Shown here piece by piece: positions 52,236 through 60,824 of a stretch of 64,000 nucleotides of DNA. The stretch spans positions 310,001-374,000 of the forward strand of contig DASSSY010000008.1 of NCBI GenBank assembly GCA_035708205.1, read 5' to 3'. Position numbers and translations under genes: made by a program. The stretch is from DASSSY01 sp035708205. GTDB lineage: Bacteria > Bacteroidota > Bacteroidia > Chitinophagales > Chitinophagaceae. Each line of letters begins with the position of its first letter. Position 1 is the stretch's first letter. Under the pieces are notes generated by a model, which made no database searches, had not been told where the DNA came from, and saw only the letters and a list, made by a program, of their open reading frames with translations.

Positions 52236-53159
52236 ATGTGGCAATTACCTTATCAAACGGACTTTTATAAAGGGAAAGTTCGGGATGTCTATACCCTGAA
52301 AGACAAATATCTGGCCATGGTCGTAAGCGATCGCATTTCGGCTTTTGATGTGGTGCTGCCGCGTCCCATCCCTTATAAGGGGCAGGTGCTGAACCAGATT
52401 GCCGCTCATTTCCTGGAAGCGACCAAAGATATTGTTCCCAACTGGGTGATTGATGCCGAAACGCTTCCCAACGTTACTATTGGCCTGAAATGTAAGCCTT
52501 TCCCTGTAGAGATGGTGATCCGGGGTAATCTTGCCGGTCATGGCTGGCGGACCTATAAGAGCGGGACACGGACCTTATGCGGTGTGGCCCTGCCCGAAGG
52601 AATGAAAGAAAATGACTTTTTTCCCGAACCCATCATTACACCGTCTACTAAGGCTACGGAAGGACATGATGAAGATATTTCACGGGAAGAGATTATAGCA
52701 CGAGGTCTGGTTTCCGAAGAAGATTACCGGCAAATTGAACAGTATACCGGGGCCATCTTTGAACGTGGCCGGGAAATGGCCGCCGCGCAAGGCCTGATCC
52801 TGGTGGATACAAAATATGAATTTGGGAAAATAGGCGATACGATTTACCTGATTGATGAAATCCATACCCCCGATTCGTCCCGCTATTTTTATCAGGAGGG
52901 CTATGAGGAACGCCAGAAAGCCGGCGAGAAACAAAAGCAGCTGTCCAAGGAGTTTGTCCGTGAATGGTTGATGGATAACGGTTTCCAGGGCAAAGACGGT
53001 CAGCAGATGCCCAAAATGACCGATGAATTTGTACACCACGTTTCCGAGCGTTATATCGAGTTGTTTGAAAAGGTAACCGGTCAGCGCTTTCAAAAGCAGG
53101 ATATTTCCGAAGCTGCCCTGGAAAACAAATTAGCGGAAATGGCCCGCCAGCTGAACTAA
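52236..53159 (+). CDS. purC: SAICAR synthetase (phosphoribosylaminoimidazole-succinocarboxamide synthase)
   Basis: PurC ligates aspartate to CAIR in de novo purine synthesis. The 307-residue protein begins with the SAICAR synthetase motif YKGKVRDVYTLKDKYLAMVVSDRISAFDVVLP and has the substrate-binding AFDVVLPRPIPYKGQVLNQI, EMVIRGNLAGHGWR, the conserved EPIITPSTKATEGHDEDIS, and IYLIDEIHTPDSSRYF. The size is typical of the Bacteroidota/yeast-like form. It lies 53 bases after the DUF445-like gene, so it may belong to the same transcript. Confidence 0.97.
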   Translation: MWQLPYQTDFYKGKVRDVYTLKDKYLAMVVSDRISAFDVVLPRPIPYKGQVLNQIAAHFLEATKDIVPNWVIDAETLPNVTIGLKCKPFPVEMVIRGNLAGHGWRTYKSGTRTLCGVALPEGMKENDFFPEPIITPSTKATEGHDEDISREEIIARGLVSEEDYRQIEQYTGAIFERGREMAAAQGLILVDTKYEFGKIGDTIYLIDEIHTPDSSRYFYQEGYEERQKAGEKQKQLSKEFVREWLMDNGFQGKDGQQMPKMTDEFVHHVSERYIELFEKVTGQRFQKQDISEAALENKLAEMARQLN

Positions 53160-53197
53160 AGATTGAAAAACACTATAACTACTATTACCTCATAATA

Positions 53198-53686
53198 ATG
53201 AATATTCGGATTTTAATTACGGGCGGGACTTTCGATAAGGAATATAATATGCTGAATGGACAGCTGGATTTTGAGCAGACCCATGTACCGGAGATGTTAT
53301 CCCTTGGGCGCTGCACTGTAGATACCGAAGTGGAAACCCTGATGATGATAGACAGCCTGAACATGACCGACAAGAACCGGGCGGTTATCCTGGAGGCCTG
53401 TCGCCATGCCGGAGAAGAATGTTTACTGATTACGCACGGTACGGACACGATGACCGAGACGGCTAAATATTTAGCTAAAGCCGAATTGTCTAAAACAATC
53501 GTGCTGACCGGCGCCATGATCCCTTACAAATTCGGCAGTTCCGATGGCTTTTTTAACTTAGGCTCCGGCCTGGCCTTCCTGCAGACCCTGCCGCATGGGG
53601 TGTATATCGTCATGAACGGCCGTTATTATAATTGGGACAACGTTCGTAAGAACAAGCAAACCGGCTATTTTGAAACCCTGAATTGA
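53198..53686 (+). CDS. Single-domain asparaginase-family protein
   Basis: This 162-residue protein corresponds only to the N-terminal domain of L-asparaginases (normally about 330 residues). It keeps the two threonine motifs, ITGGTFDKEYN and LLITHGTDTMTETA, and the Lys in SKTIVLTGAM, so the core catalytic residues are all here. The C-terminal domain that completes the active site of the dimeric enzyme is absent and no second half follows. The next gene overlaps its stop (TGATG). It may work as a different assembly, or on another small substrate. The reading frame is intact, so it is not obviously a pseudogene. Confidence 0.82.
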   Translation: MNIRILITGGTFDKEYNMLNGQLDFEQTHVPEMLSLGRCTVDTEVETLMMIDSLNMTDKNRAVILEACRHAGEECLLITHGTDTMTETAKYLAKAELSKTIVLTGAMIPYKFGSSDGFFNLGSGLAFLQTLPHGVYIVMNGRYYNWDNVRKNKQTGYFETLN

Positions 53687-54186
53687 TGCCTGATACCACA
53701 GATTATATTGATTTGGAAGGCCTGCCGGAGAAGGCGGCCAGGCAAAAAAAGGTGCATGAAAAAGTCCTGAAGAAAGGTCGTAAGAACCAGTTATTGCAAG
53801 CGCTTCCTGAACTGGATGAAGAAGCGTTCGCTCATATTGATTGCCTGTCTTGCGCCAATTGCTGCAAACATTATTCGCCACGGTTTAAGATGCCTGACAT
53901 TAAGCGGATTGCCCGTCGCCTGCGTATGAAGGAAGGCGAATTTATCGCCCGGTATTTACGCATGGATGAGGATGGTGATTATGTTGTCCAATCCAGTCCC
54001 TGCCCGTTTTTAGGAGAAGACAATTATTGCAGTATCTATGAAGACCGGCCCCGCGATTGTGCCCGCTATCCGTACACTTCTGAAGACGTGCTGGTTAAAC
54101 AGGCAAGTCTGAGCCTTAAGAACGCCAGCGTTTGCCCGGCTGTTTTTTATGTTTTGGAGCGCCTGTCCGAAAGGATGAAGATTTGA
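53686..54186 (+). CDS. YkgJ-family Cys-cluster protein
   Basis: The ATG at 53686 overlaps the previous stop (TGATG), implying translational coupling. The 166-residue protein contains the YkgJ-type cysteine cluster: CLSCANCCKHYSPRF, CPFLGEDNYCSIYEDRPRDCARYP, and a later SVCPAVFY. These 6-8 cysteines probably bind zinc or an iron-sulfur cluster. Members of the family are of unknown or poorly known function. The N-terminal 40 residues are strongly basic (KAARQKKVHEKVLKKGRKNQ). Confidence 0.9.
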   Translation: MPDTTDYIDLEGLPEKAARQKKVHEKVLKKGRKNQLLQALPELDEEAFAHIDCLSCANCCKHYSPRFKMPDIKRIARRLRMKEGEFIARYLRMDEDGDYVVQSSPCPFLGEDNYCSIYEDRPRDCARYPYTSEDVLVKQASLSLKNASVCPAVFYVLERLSERMKI

Positions 54187-54238
54187 TTCCCCCGTCAAAG
54201 CAGTTCAGGGCATTCACGGTGCATAAATTTTATTTCCC

Positions 54239-56563
54239 TTATTGCGGTCTGTTATTTAAAAGAAGGACGCCATTTTTAGTTTTGTAAAAAAAAACGCTGT
54301 TTTCAGGCCAGAACGTAAGCTCGTCAAGGGCTATATAACTTTTCCTGTTGTCCGGATTAACGACATAGACCTTCAGGTGGTCCATTTTTTTATCAAGGGT
54401 TAACAGCTTATCTATGAGATACCAGTTATGGATAACGCGGGTACTATATTTTGTATTGAGATCCGATTCCGCAATTTGCCGACCATTTTTATCAAATTGA
54501 CGAAATATAAAGTAAGGTGTTCGGTAATCCGTGTTGTTACAGAGCACCCATATTGAGAAGAAATACTGATGCTCCGTTGAATCGGTAAATTTTGGGCAAA
54601 TATCGGCGATCATTTGTTCCTTATATGTTTTGGCCGGGCTAAATGCGCCATTGCCGGCAAACGCAGGCGTATTATATTGATCAAAATGACGGACAAAGTA
54701 AAATTCTGCATCGTTTCCGATGAGGCCTTCCTGTTGCTTTGAACCGGCTGCTATTATTTTGTAATGAGCTCTTGCTTCCTTTCCATGGGTAATAATGTCC
54801 CTGATGGAAACTGAGTACAAGTCCAGATCATTCCTGGTGCCGATAAGCTTGCTGTATAAAAGCCATTCTTTTTCTTTTGGCTTTAAGGGGAATTGTTTAT
54901 TAACCAAAACTAATATGGGTTTATTAGAAAATGAGTCCAGCAGTGGTTTGGGGGAGAACGGGCCGTCGGTCAGCTGAACTGTCGCAAAGGTCTGGCTCCA
55001 TGAGGTGCGTGACATCATGACATCAATCATGGGTATACCGGTCTGTAAAGCTAATTGGGCACCATAATACATGGTCCTGGGCGCGTCATTATCCTGAAGC
55101 CATAGCTTTTCAGAGCCAATATGGAAGAAGGGTAGGGCCAATATGGCCTGAAATTGCTTTGCAGAATAGCCATTCTGGCTTAACCAATCGTTCCAATTAC
55201 TTTCTTTTGCAGAAAACAGGCGGTTATAATTATCTTTAGCAAGAGCGCTAACATTTTCCCGCATCCAGCCAGCATATCCGTTTAGTTGTATGCCCCATAA
55301 AATACAAACCGCACCAAGCATTGCTTTGGCCTGCCAATGAATACCTTTTCGGCGTAACCATTGGTATAGACGAAAAATGAAGATGACGCAAAAAATTAAA
55401 AACAGATAATAAAATGCCCAGGAAAAGCGTCCCATACTCCTGAACTGCCGCAGTACGGACAGGTAATCAGCCAGGAATCTTAATCCCCAGCTGAAAGGCA
55501 CCCCCATGGAAACCAGCAATTCAAAAAAAGCGACGCCAAGCCATATCCTGTATGCCCGAACCGGATGTAGCACATAGTGTTTTGTTTTTTGTTTCAATGA
55601 AACCAAGTATACCACGAACCTGTATAATAAGAAAACAAAAATCGCAATTGAAACAAATCCGATATAAGTATATCCCTCGGTCAGCCCATGAGCTCTGCCA
55701 AACAGGAATTGAAAAACGTAGCCCAAAGGCACCATATTGGAATTAAATATGTCACCACCTTCTGTTGTGGCGCCGAAGACACCGTAAGGATATGTGGTTC
55801 GATCGCTGATCTTATCGAAGATCTGCATGTATAGATTTAATACCGCCCAGGAGATAAAGATTGAAGCTACAATGGGAATAAAATGTTTCGCTTTTTTCCA
55901 GTAACCAGTATTTTTAAGGTTGACCAACAGGTAGGATAACGTATAACAACCTAAAAGCACAAGTGTGAAGGCTAAATTATAAACATGTAGAAATGTGAAC
56001 AATATAGTAATCACCGTGATGCCAACAATGTATTTAATCCTACCGGTTTGATGATATTTTAAAAGCCAATAAATCATCATCGGGAGATACATTATAAATC
56101 CCATTCCGAAAAATCCGGTCAGCTTAAAAAGCTGGGGTGAAAAGAAAATAATATATAATGATGATACAATCGACCACCATTTGGCGACATTGAAAGCTCT
56201 AATGATCCTGTATATATATATTGCGCCGATGGTTACCGACGATAAAAGGAGCGTATGCAAAATGCCCAGCGCATTGTTGAGTATTGAAGGACAGAAATTA
56301 CTCAATCCTTTTATTGACCAGGCCAGTAACGGCGTATTGTCGGTAAAGACAACATCTTCTCCGAAAGGATAATTCATACCCGTAAAATGTGTGCCAAAGT
56401 CATTCTTCAGGTAATATAGGTAAGTGAAATAATTTTTTATCCCGTCGCCGCTACCGGTAAGCAGGATATGGTTCAGGTCAAAAATAATAGGATAGAAGAA
56501 ATAAAAAGTCAGGGTCATGCTGCCTAAAGCCAGTATACAAAGCGCTAAAAAATTTCTTTTCAA
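54239..56563 (-). CDS. Polytopic membrane protein, GT-C-like (envelope glycan)
   Basis: The 774-residue protein has about twelve hydrophobic segments in its first 420 residues and a large soluble C-terminal domain of about 330 residues. The N-terminal loop DGIKNYFTYLYYLKNDFGTHFTGMNYPFGEDV is placed where GT-C transferases and YfhO-like proteins carry catalytic acidic residues, but no certain family match can be made here. It follows a polyprenyl-phosphate-type glycosyltransferase by 47 bases on the same strand, so a role in building an envelope glycan is likely. The function is otherwise unknown. Confidence 0.75.
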   Translation of the reverse strand: MKRNFLALCILALGSMTLTFYFFYPIIFDLNHILLTGSGDGIKNYFTYLYYLKNDFGTHFTGMNYPFGEDVVFTDNTPLLAWSIKGLSNFCPSILNNALGILHTLLLSSVTIGAIYIYRIIRAFNVAKWWSIVSSLYIIFFSPQLFKLTGFFGMGFIMYLPMMIYWLLKYHQTGRIKYIVGITVITILFTFLHVYNLAFTLVLLGCYTLSYLLVNLKNTGYWKKAKHFIPIVASIFISWAVLNLYMQIFDKISDRTTYPYGVFGATTEGGDIFNSNMVPLGYVFQFLFGRAHGLTEGYTYIGFVSIAIFVFLLYRFVVYLVSLKQKTKHYVLHPVRAYRIWLGVAFFELLVSMGVPFSWGLRFLADYLSVLRQFRSMGRFSWAFYYLFLIFCVIFIFRLYQWLRRKGIHWQAKAMLGAVCILWGIQLNGYAGWMRENVSALAKDNYNRLFSAKESNWNDWLSQNGYSAKQFQAILALPFFHIGSEKLWLQDNDAPRTMYYGAQLALQTGIPMIDVMMSRTSWSQTFATVQLTDGPFSPKPLLDSFSNKPILVLVNKQFPLKPKEKEWLLYSKLIGTRNDLDLYSVSIRDIITHGKEARAHYKIIAAGSKQQEGLIGNDAEFYFVRHFDQYNTPAFAGNGAFSPAKTYKEQMIADICPKFTDSTEHQYFFSIWVLCNNTDYRTPYFIFRQFDKNGRQIAESDLNTKYSTRVIHNWYLIDKLLTLDKKMDHLKVYVVNPDNRKSYIALDELTFWPENSVFFYKTKNGVLLLNNRPQ

Positions 56564-56610
56564 GGATTCATTTTTTGAAAGAAGTAGTTAGTAAAAATAT
56601 TAATGTTATT

Positions 56611-57315
56611 TTATGCTGCTTTCCGGATAATTATTGACAAAAAATTACTCAATTCGGTCATTAAAATACGGGGATTCATTTTCCGAAAGGTCACATCTGC
56701 CCTTAAGGTTATGGCTTTCGAGGTAACTTTTAGTCCCTTTTTGCTTTTAAAGCACAAGTAAACGAATTCCAGATCACAAAGATATCTGTTGATTGTGGTT
56801 TGAAGAAAGATTGTCCGGCCATTTCGGTTGAAGCCTTTCAAACCACATTGGGTATCCGTGACCGGCATGCGTAAAAGTAATCCTATCAGTTTTCGCAACG
56901 ATTTAGAGATGACGACCCTGGCTTTGGGAACATGTTGGTAATATTTGTCGTCCTTGATGCCAATCACGATATCATTGTATTTGAGCGCTTCCCAGATTTT
57001 TAAAAAGCTTTCAGTAGTATACGGGAAATCGATATCGGTGTAAATGAGTTTTTCTCCCTTTGCTTTTTCAATGCCAAAACGCAGGGCAGCTCCCTTTCCC
57101 TTATTGTGCTCATAACCTGTACAATAACAGTTGGGAAGGCTTTGTTCCAGTTTAAGGACGGCTTCTCCCGAAAGTTTATGGCCGCCATCGCGGACAACAA
57201 TGATTTCGGGCGGATAACCAAGGGCATTTGTAATGGCCTGACAGGCCATTACAACATGTTGCTCCCAGTTCTCCGGCGGGTTATAAACGGGAAGGACGAT
57301 GCTCAAAAAGCTCAT
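56611..57315 (-). CDS. Family 2 glycosyltransferase (polyprenyl-phosphate type)
   Basis: I start at ATG 57315 (MSFLSIVLPVYNP); the frame is open to a TTG 10 codons earlier. The 234-residue protein is a GT-A fold glycosyltransferase with EIIVVRDGGHK, GKGAALRFGIEKAKGEKLIYTDIDFPYT (the DxD-like TDIDF) and DTQCGLKGFNR, the pattern of dolichol-phosphate mannose or glucose synthases. It should transfer a sugar onto a polyprenyl phosphate at the membrane. It stands 38 bases after recQ and 47 bases before the large membrane protein, which may use its product. Confidence 0.88.
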   Translation of the reverse strand: MSFLSIVLPVYNPPENWEQHVVMACQAITNALGYPPEIIVVRDGGHKLSGEAVLKLEQSLPNCYCTGYEHNKGKGAALRFGIEKAKGEKLIYTDIDFPYTTESFLKIWEALKYNDIVIGIKDDKYYQHVPKARVVISKSLRKLIGLLLRMPVTDTQCGLKGFNRNGRTIFLQTTINRYLCDLEFVYLCFKSKKGLKVTSKAITLRADVTFRKMNPRILMTELSNFLSIIIRKAA

Positions 57316-57353
57316 TGAGGTGTTTGGGTTGAAAAACGTGGGCAATTTCCCGG

Positions 57354-59585
57354 TTAGTTACCGTATTCGCTCAAAAACTTGATTCTCAGGAGCTGCAACA
57401 GTTCCATGGAAATATCATCATTTTTAAATTCCTGGTACGCGCTTTCCAGGTCGTCGTCTTCTGATTCGCGGAAGAAATCGAGGATGTCTTCCTGTTCGTT
57501 GTCGTCTAATTCTTCCTCAAGGCAATAGTCAAGATTGAGCTTTGTACCGCTGGCTACAATGGCTTCCATCGCGGACATGAGCTCTTCCAGGCTGAGGTCT
57601 TTATTGCGGGCAATGGTTTCCAGCGGGATTTTTTTATCGATGTTCTGGATGATATATACCTTGATGGCGCTTTTATTGGCCACGTTTTTCATAACGAAAT
57701 CGTCCGGCTTTTCGATATCGTTTTCCTCGACATACCGGGCAATAAGCTCCACAAATTTCTTACCGAATTTACGGGCTTTACCTTTGCTGACGCCCTGGAT
57801 CTTTTCCAATTCTTCGAGGGTTTCGGGATAGTTCATGGCCATTTCTTCCAGGGAATTTTCCAGGAAGATGACAAAAGGCGGCAGGTTTTTTTCCCGGGCC
57901 ACCTTTTTGCGTAATGCCACCAACATGTCCAGCAACACCGGGTCCGCAACGGCAATAGCTTCTCCGGCAATATCATCATCATCATCATCGCCCTCCATTT
58001 CGCGGTAGCCGTGATTCAGCGCCACTTTAATGGAATAGGGCTTTTGAAGGAACTTCCGGCCGTTCGGTGTGATTTTTAGAAGTCCGTATTCTTCAATGTC
58101 TTTCCGGATAAAATCTTCCAGCATCATCTGGCGGATCAGGGACTGCCAGAAAGTTTCATCCATTTCCATGATTTTCCCGGCACCGAATGATTTGAGCTTA
58201 TCGTGTTTAAAGGTCCTGATCTGAGGGTTATTCTTCCCCATGACCACATCCACCACGTATTCGATGCCGAACCGTTCGTCTAATTCATCTATAGCGTCTA
58301 AAATGATTTTAGTGCTGTCTTTAACATCCAGCTTTTCCTTGGGATGGCAGCAATTATCGCAGTGATGACAATTATCCGTCCGGTCGATCTCGCCGAAATA
58401 GTGCAGCAATAACCGACGGCGGCAGGCGCCACTTTCCACATAAGCCACGGTTTCGGCAATTAGCTGCGCGCCCATTTCCCTTTCACTCAGGGGTTTGTCG
58501 CGCATCAGGTGTTCCAGCTTTTGAACATCCTTATAGGAGTAATAAAGAATGCAGTAGCTTTTTTGACCATCCCTGCCTGCTCTTCCGGTTTCCTGATAGT
58601 AATTTTCTAAAGATTTCGGAATATTATAATGCATGACAAATCGTACATCGGGTTTGTCAATGCCCATACCGAAAGCAATGGTAGCCACAATGACCTCGAC
58701 TTCGTCTTTCAGAAACTGGTCCTGGCGTTCGGCCCGGGTGGCGGCGTCCAGCCCCGCATGATAGGCCACGGCCTTTATGCCGTTGGCGCAAAGGGTTTTG
58801 GCCAGCTCTTCCGTTGTCCGGCGATTTAAGGTATAGATGATGCCGCTTTTGCCTTTTTGCTGCGCGATAAACCGGACCATATGCTTTAGCACCTGTGCTT
58901 TATTGATCTTAGGAACGATCTCATAGTACAGGTTAGGCCGGTTAAAGGAGGCGATATACACCGCCGGTTTGCGCAGCTCTAAGTTTTTGACAATATCATC
59001 CTGAACCTTAGGCGTAGCCGTAGCCGTCAGGGCAATTATCGGCAGCTTCGGATTAATTTCAGTGATCATATCCCTGAGCTTCCGGTATTCAGGGCGAAAA
59101 TCATGTCCCCATTCTGAAATGCAATGGGCCTCATCCACGGCAACAAAAGAGATATTAATATCTGAGAAAAAATCTATATTTTCTTTTTTGGTTAAGGTTT
59201 CCGGGGCCACATACAGCAACTTCGTTTTGCCTGCTACCAGGTCTTCTTTTACCAGCCTTTGCTGTACGCGGCTCAGGCTCGAGTTGAGGAAATGGGCAAT
59301 GTTATTGTCTTCATTGTAGCCGCGCAACAGGTCCACCTGATTTTTCATTAAGGCGATGAGCGGGGAAACAACAATCGCTACCCCTTCGGAGATCAGCGCC
59401 GGAAGCTGGTAGCAAAGTGATTTGCCTCCACCGGTAGGCATGATGACAAAAGTATCATTTCCACCCAGGATACTCCGGATAATATCTTCCTGTTCTCCTT
59501 TAAATTGGCTAAATCCGAAATAATGTTCTAATTCTTTTTGGAGATTGATTTTCTTGGCTTGAGTTTTTACGGCGGGGCTTCCCAT
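57354..59585 (-). CDS. recQ: RecQ-family ATP-dependent DNA helicase
   Basis: The 743-residue protein has the RecQ helicase core: Walker A (MPTGGGKSLCYQLPAL), DEAH box (VDEAHCISEWGHDFRPEYRKL), motif III (ALTATATPKVQDDI), motif IV and VI (YHAGLDAATRAERQ, QETGRAGRDGQKSYCIL). Next is the zinc-binding domain (CRRRLLLHYFGE with CHHCDNCCHP), a winged helix, an HRDC domain (about residues 545-620) and a C-terminal region. A run of six Asp precedes the HRDC. RecQ resolves recombination and repair intermediates. It heads the group recQ-GT2-membrane protein, with gaps of 38 and 47 bases. Confidence 0.97.
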   Translation of the reverse strand: MGSPAVKTQAKKINLQKELEHYFGFSQFKGEQEDIIRSILGGNDTFVIMPTGGGKSLCYQLPALISEGVAIVVSPLIALMKNQVDLLRGYNEDNNIAHFLNSSLSRVQQRLVKEDLVAGKTKLLYVAPETLTKKENIDFFSDINISFVAVDEAHCISEWGHDFRPEYRKLRDMITEINPKLPIIALTATATPKVQDDIVKNLELRKPAVYIASFNRPNLYYEIVPKINKAQVLKHMVRFIAQQKGKSGIIYTLNRRTTEELAKTLCANGIKAVAYHAGLDAATRAERQDQFLKDEVEVIVATIAFGMGIDKPDVRFVMHYNIPKSLENYYQETGRAGRDGQKSYCILYYSYKDVQKLEHLMRDKPLSEREMGAQLIAETVAYVESGACRRRLLLHYFGEIDRTDNCHHCDNCCHPKEKLDVKDSTKIILDAIDELDERFGIEYVVDVVMGKNNPQIRTFKHDKLKSFGAGKIMEMDETFWQSLIRQMMLEDFIRKDIEEYGLLKITPNGRKFLQKPYSIKVALNHGYREMEGDDDDDDIAGEAIAVADPVLLDMLVALRKKVAREKNLPPFVIFLENSLEEMAMNYPETLEELEKIQGVSKGKARKFGKKFVELIARYVEENDIEKPDDFVMKNVANKSAIKVYIIQNIDKKIPLETIARNKDLSLEELMSAMEAIVASGTKLNLDYCLEEELDDNEQEDILDFFRESEDDDLESAYQEFKNDDISMELLQLLRIKFLSEYGN
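57972..57989 (-). repeat. (ATC)6 trinucleotide repeat within recQ
   Basis: On the plus strand the bases are six copies of a trinucleotide (ATC), encoding the run of six Asp before the HRDC domain. Length changes would stay in frame, so it is a possible site of length variation between strains but not a phase-variation switch. Confidence 0.6.
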
Positions 59586-59779
59586 AGTTACCGGATAACG
59601 TTAATAAAAAAAACAAAACACCTGTATTTTTAATATGTTTCCAGGCTACCTGCGAATTTACGAAGGAAAAGCCATAAATGAAAGTTTTGGGAAAATTGTT
59701 TGAGGTATCCAGCGAAAAATTAAACTTAAATAACAGTAGAAAAGCGGGATGCTGTAATGGCGCGGAAGAATTTTAATGC

Positions 59780-59810
59780 TTGCAGCTTATATAGGAATAA
59801 ACTACTTTTG
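59780..59810 (+). promoter_or_regulatory. Promoter of the outer-membrane barrel gene (TTG-N20-TACTTTTG)
   Basis: TTG (59780-59782) and TACTTTTG (59803-59810) are 20 bases apart, a full match to the Bacteroidota consensus. The predicted start is near 59817, about 30 bases before the ATG at 59848. Confidence 0.68.
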
Positions 59811-59847
59811 TCATATAGATATTTATTTTTCAGCTAAAGACGGACTA

Positions 59848-60654
59848 ATGAAATCATATTTTTATGTACTTGCGCTGTTGGGGCTCACCTTTATTTCCGC
59901 GAATGCTTCCGGGCAGGCCGGGGACGCTTTCGCTTTAGGTCTGAAAGGGGGTTTGAGCATTCCCAGCCTGAAGGCCGGTGAAACGGAAAACGACTGGAAT
60001 AAGGATTATGTTTCCCGGGAAGGTGTTTATTTCGCTCTTACGGTGGAATACCGGCTGTCAAAATATTTCTATTTCCAGCCTGAGCTGGCTTATGCCGCCG
60101 AGGGGGGAAAACGGAAAGGCATACAGCCGATGTCTATTCCGTCCGAATATTTGGGCCTGTTTCAATTAGCTTTCAGTACCAAACAGGATTATTTGTACGC
60201 CAATCTTAATTCGGTTTCAAAGCTGAACTACCTGCAATTGCCCTTATTATTTAAGTTCCAGTACCCGATCGCTCTTAAAGGCCGGCTTCAGGCTTTTGCA
60301 CAAGTGGGGCCTTATGTGGGATATCTTTTAATATCCAAACAGGAAGTCCATTCCGGCGATCTGCATGTTTATTTGGACGGAGAAGGGAAAAATGAGATTG
60401 ATCCCGATTTGGTACACAAATTTTTTGGATCGGATATTGATACCGTCATTGAAGCCCGTGATGAGCTGCATCGCTGGAATGTCGGCATACAGGGAGGGAT
60501 TGGCCTGGCCTGGATATTTGGGAAAAACAAGGTCTTTATTGAGGGCGGCGGTAATTATGGCTTTGTGCCCGTGCAAAAAAGTGATGACCACGGCAAAAAC
60601 AATATCGGTGCGGCAACGGTATTGATAGGTTATTTAAGGAATATACGGTTGTAG
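59848..60654 (+). CDS. PorT-like outer-membrane beta-barrel protein
   Basis: I start at ATG 59848 (MKSYFYVLALLGLTFIS), whose signal peptide is cut near ASG; the open frame upstream overlaps the promoter. The 268-residue protein is a small barrel of the PorT/OmpW-like outer-membrane family: FALGLKGGLSIPSLKAG, VEYRLSKYFYFQPELAYAAEGGKR, YLQLPLLFKFQYP and GIQGGIGLAWIFGKNKVFIEGGGNYG. Many Bacteroidota carry several. The exact role is unknown; a role in type IX secretion, as for PorT itself, would need evidence. It has its own promoter. Confidence 0.87.
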   Translation: MKSYFYVLALLGLTFISANASGQAGDAFALGLKGGLSIPSLKAGETENDWNKDYVSREGVYFALTVEYRLSKYFYFQPELAYAAEGGKRKGIQPMSIPSEYLGLFQLAFSTKQDYLYANLNSVSKLNYLQLPLLFKFQYPIALKGRLQAFAQVGPYVGYLLISKQEVHSGDLHVYLDGEGKNEIDPDLVHKFFGSDIDTVIEARDELHRWNVGIQGGIGLAWIFGKNKVFIEGGGNYGFVPVQKSDDHGKNNIGAATVLIGYLRNIRL

Positions 60655-60692
60655 CATTTTGGTCATTGGCTATGCGGGCCGGTGCAACTTGC

Positions 60693-60721
60693 TCCGGCAA
60701 CAAAGCAACCTTTGTGCCGGA
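60693..60721. other. Stable hairpin between the barrel gene and pyrC-like gene
   Basis: TCCGGC-A-ACAAAG pairs with CTTTGTGCCGGA: 12 bp with one bulged A and a four-base loop (CAAC), but without a T-run on either strand. It may act as a processing or Rho-dependent end signal, or belong to a small RNA. A shorter alternative stem (GCCGG-CCGGC) overlaps its left arm. Confidence 0.4.
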
Positions 60722-60808
60722 AGAATAGGGGCGCTCACAAATATAAGACGTTCTTTTGTATGCGCTGGACCTTTGTGAGAAAATAAGCCGTTTTCCAATT
60801 TGATTTTT

Positions 60809-60816
60809 TATTTTTG
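60809..60816 (+). promoter_or_regulatory. -7 promoter box of the pyrC-like/rpoN operon
   Basis: TATTTTTG matches TAnnTTTG and ends eight bases before the ATG at 60825, so the message may have almost no leader. No TTG stands 17-23 bases upstream. Confidence 0.45.
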
Positions 60817-60824
60817 CGTGCAAT

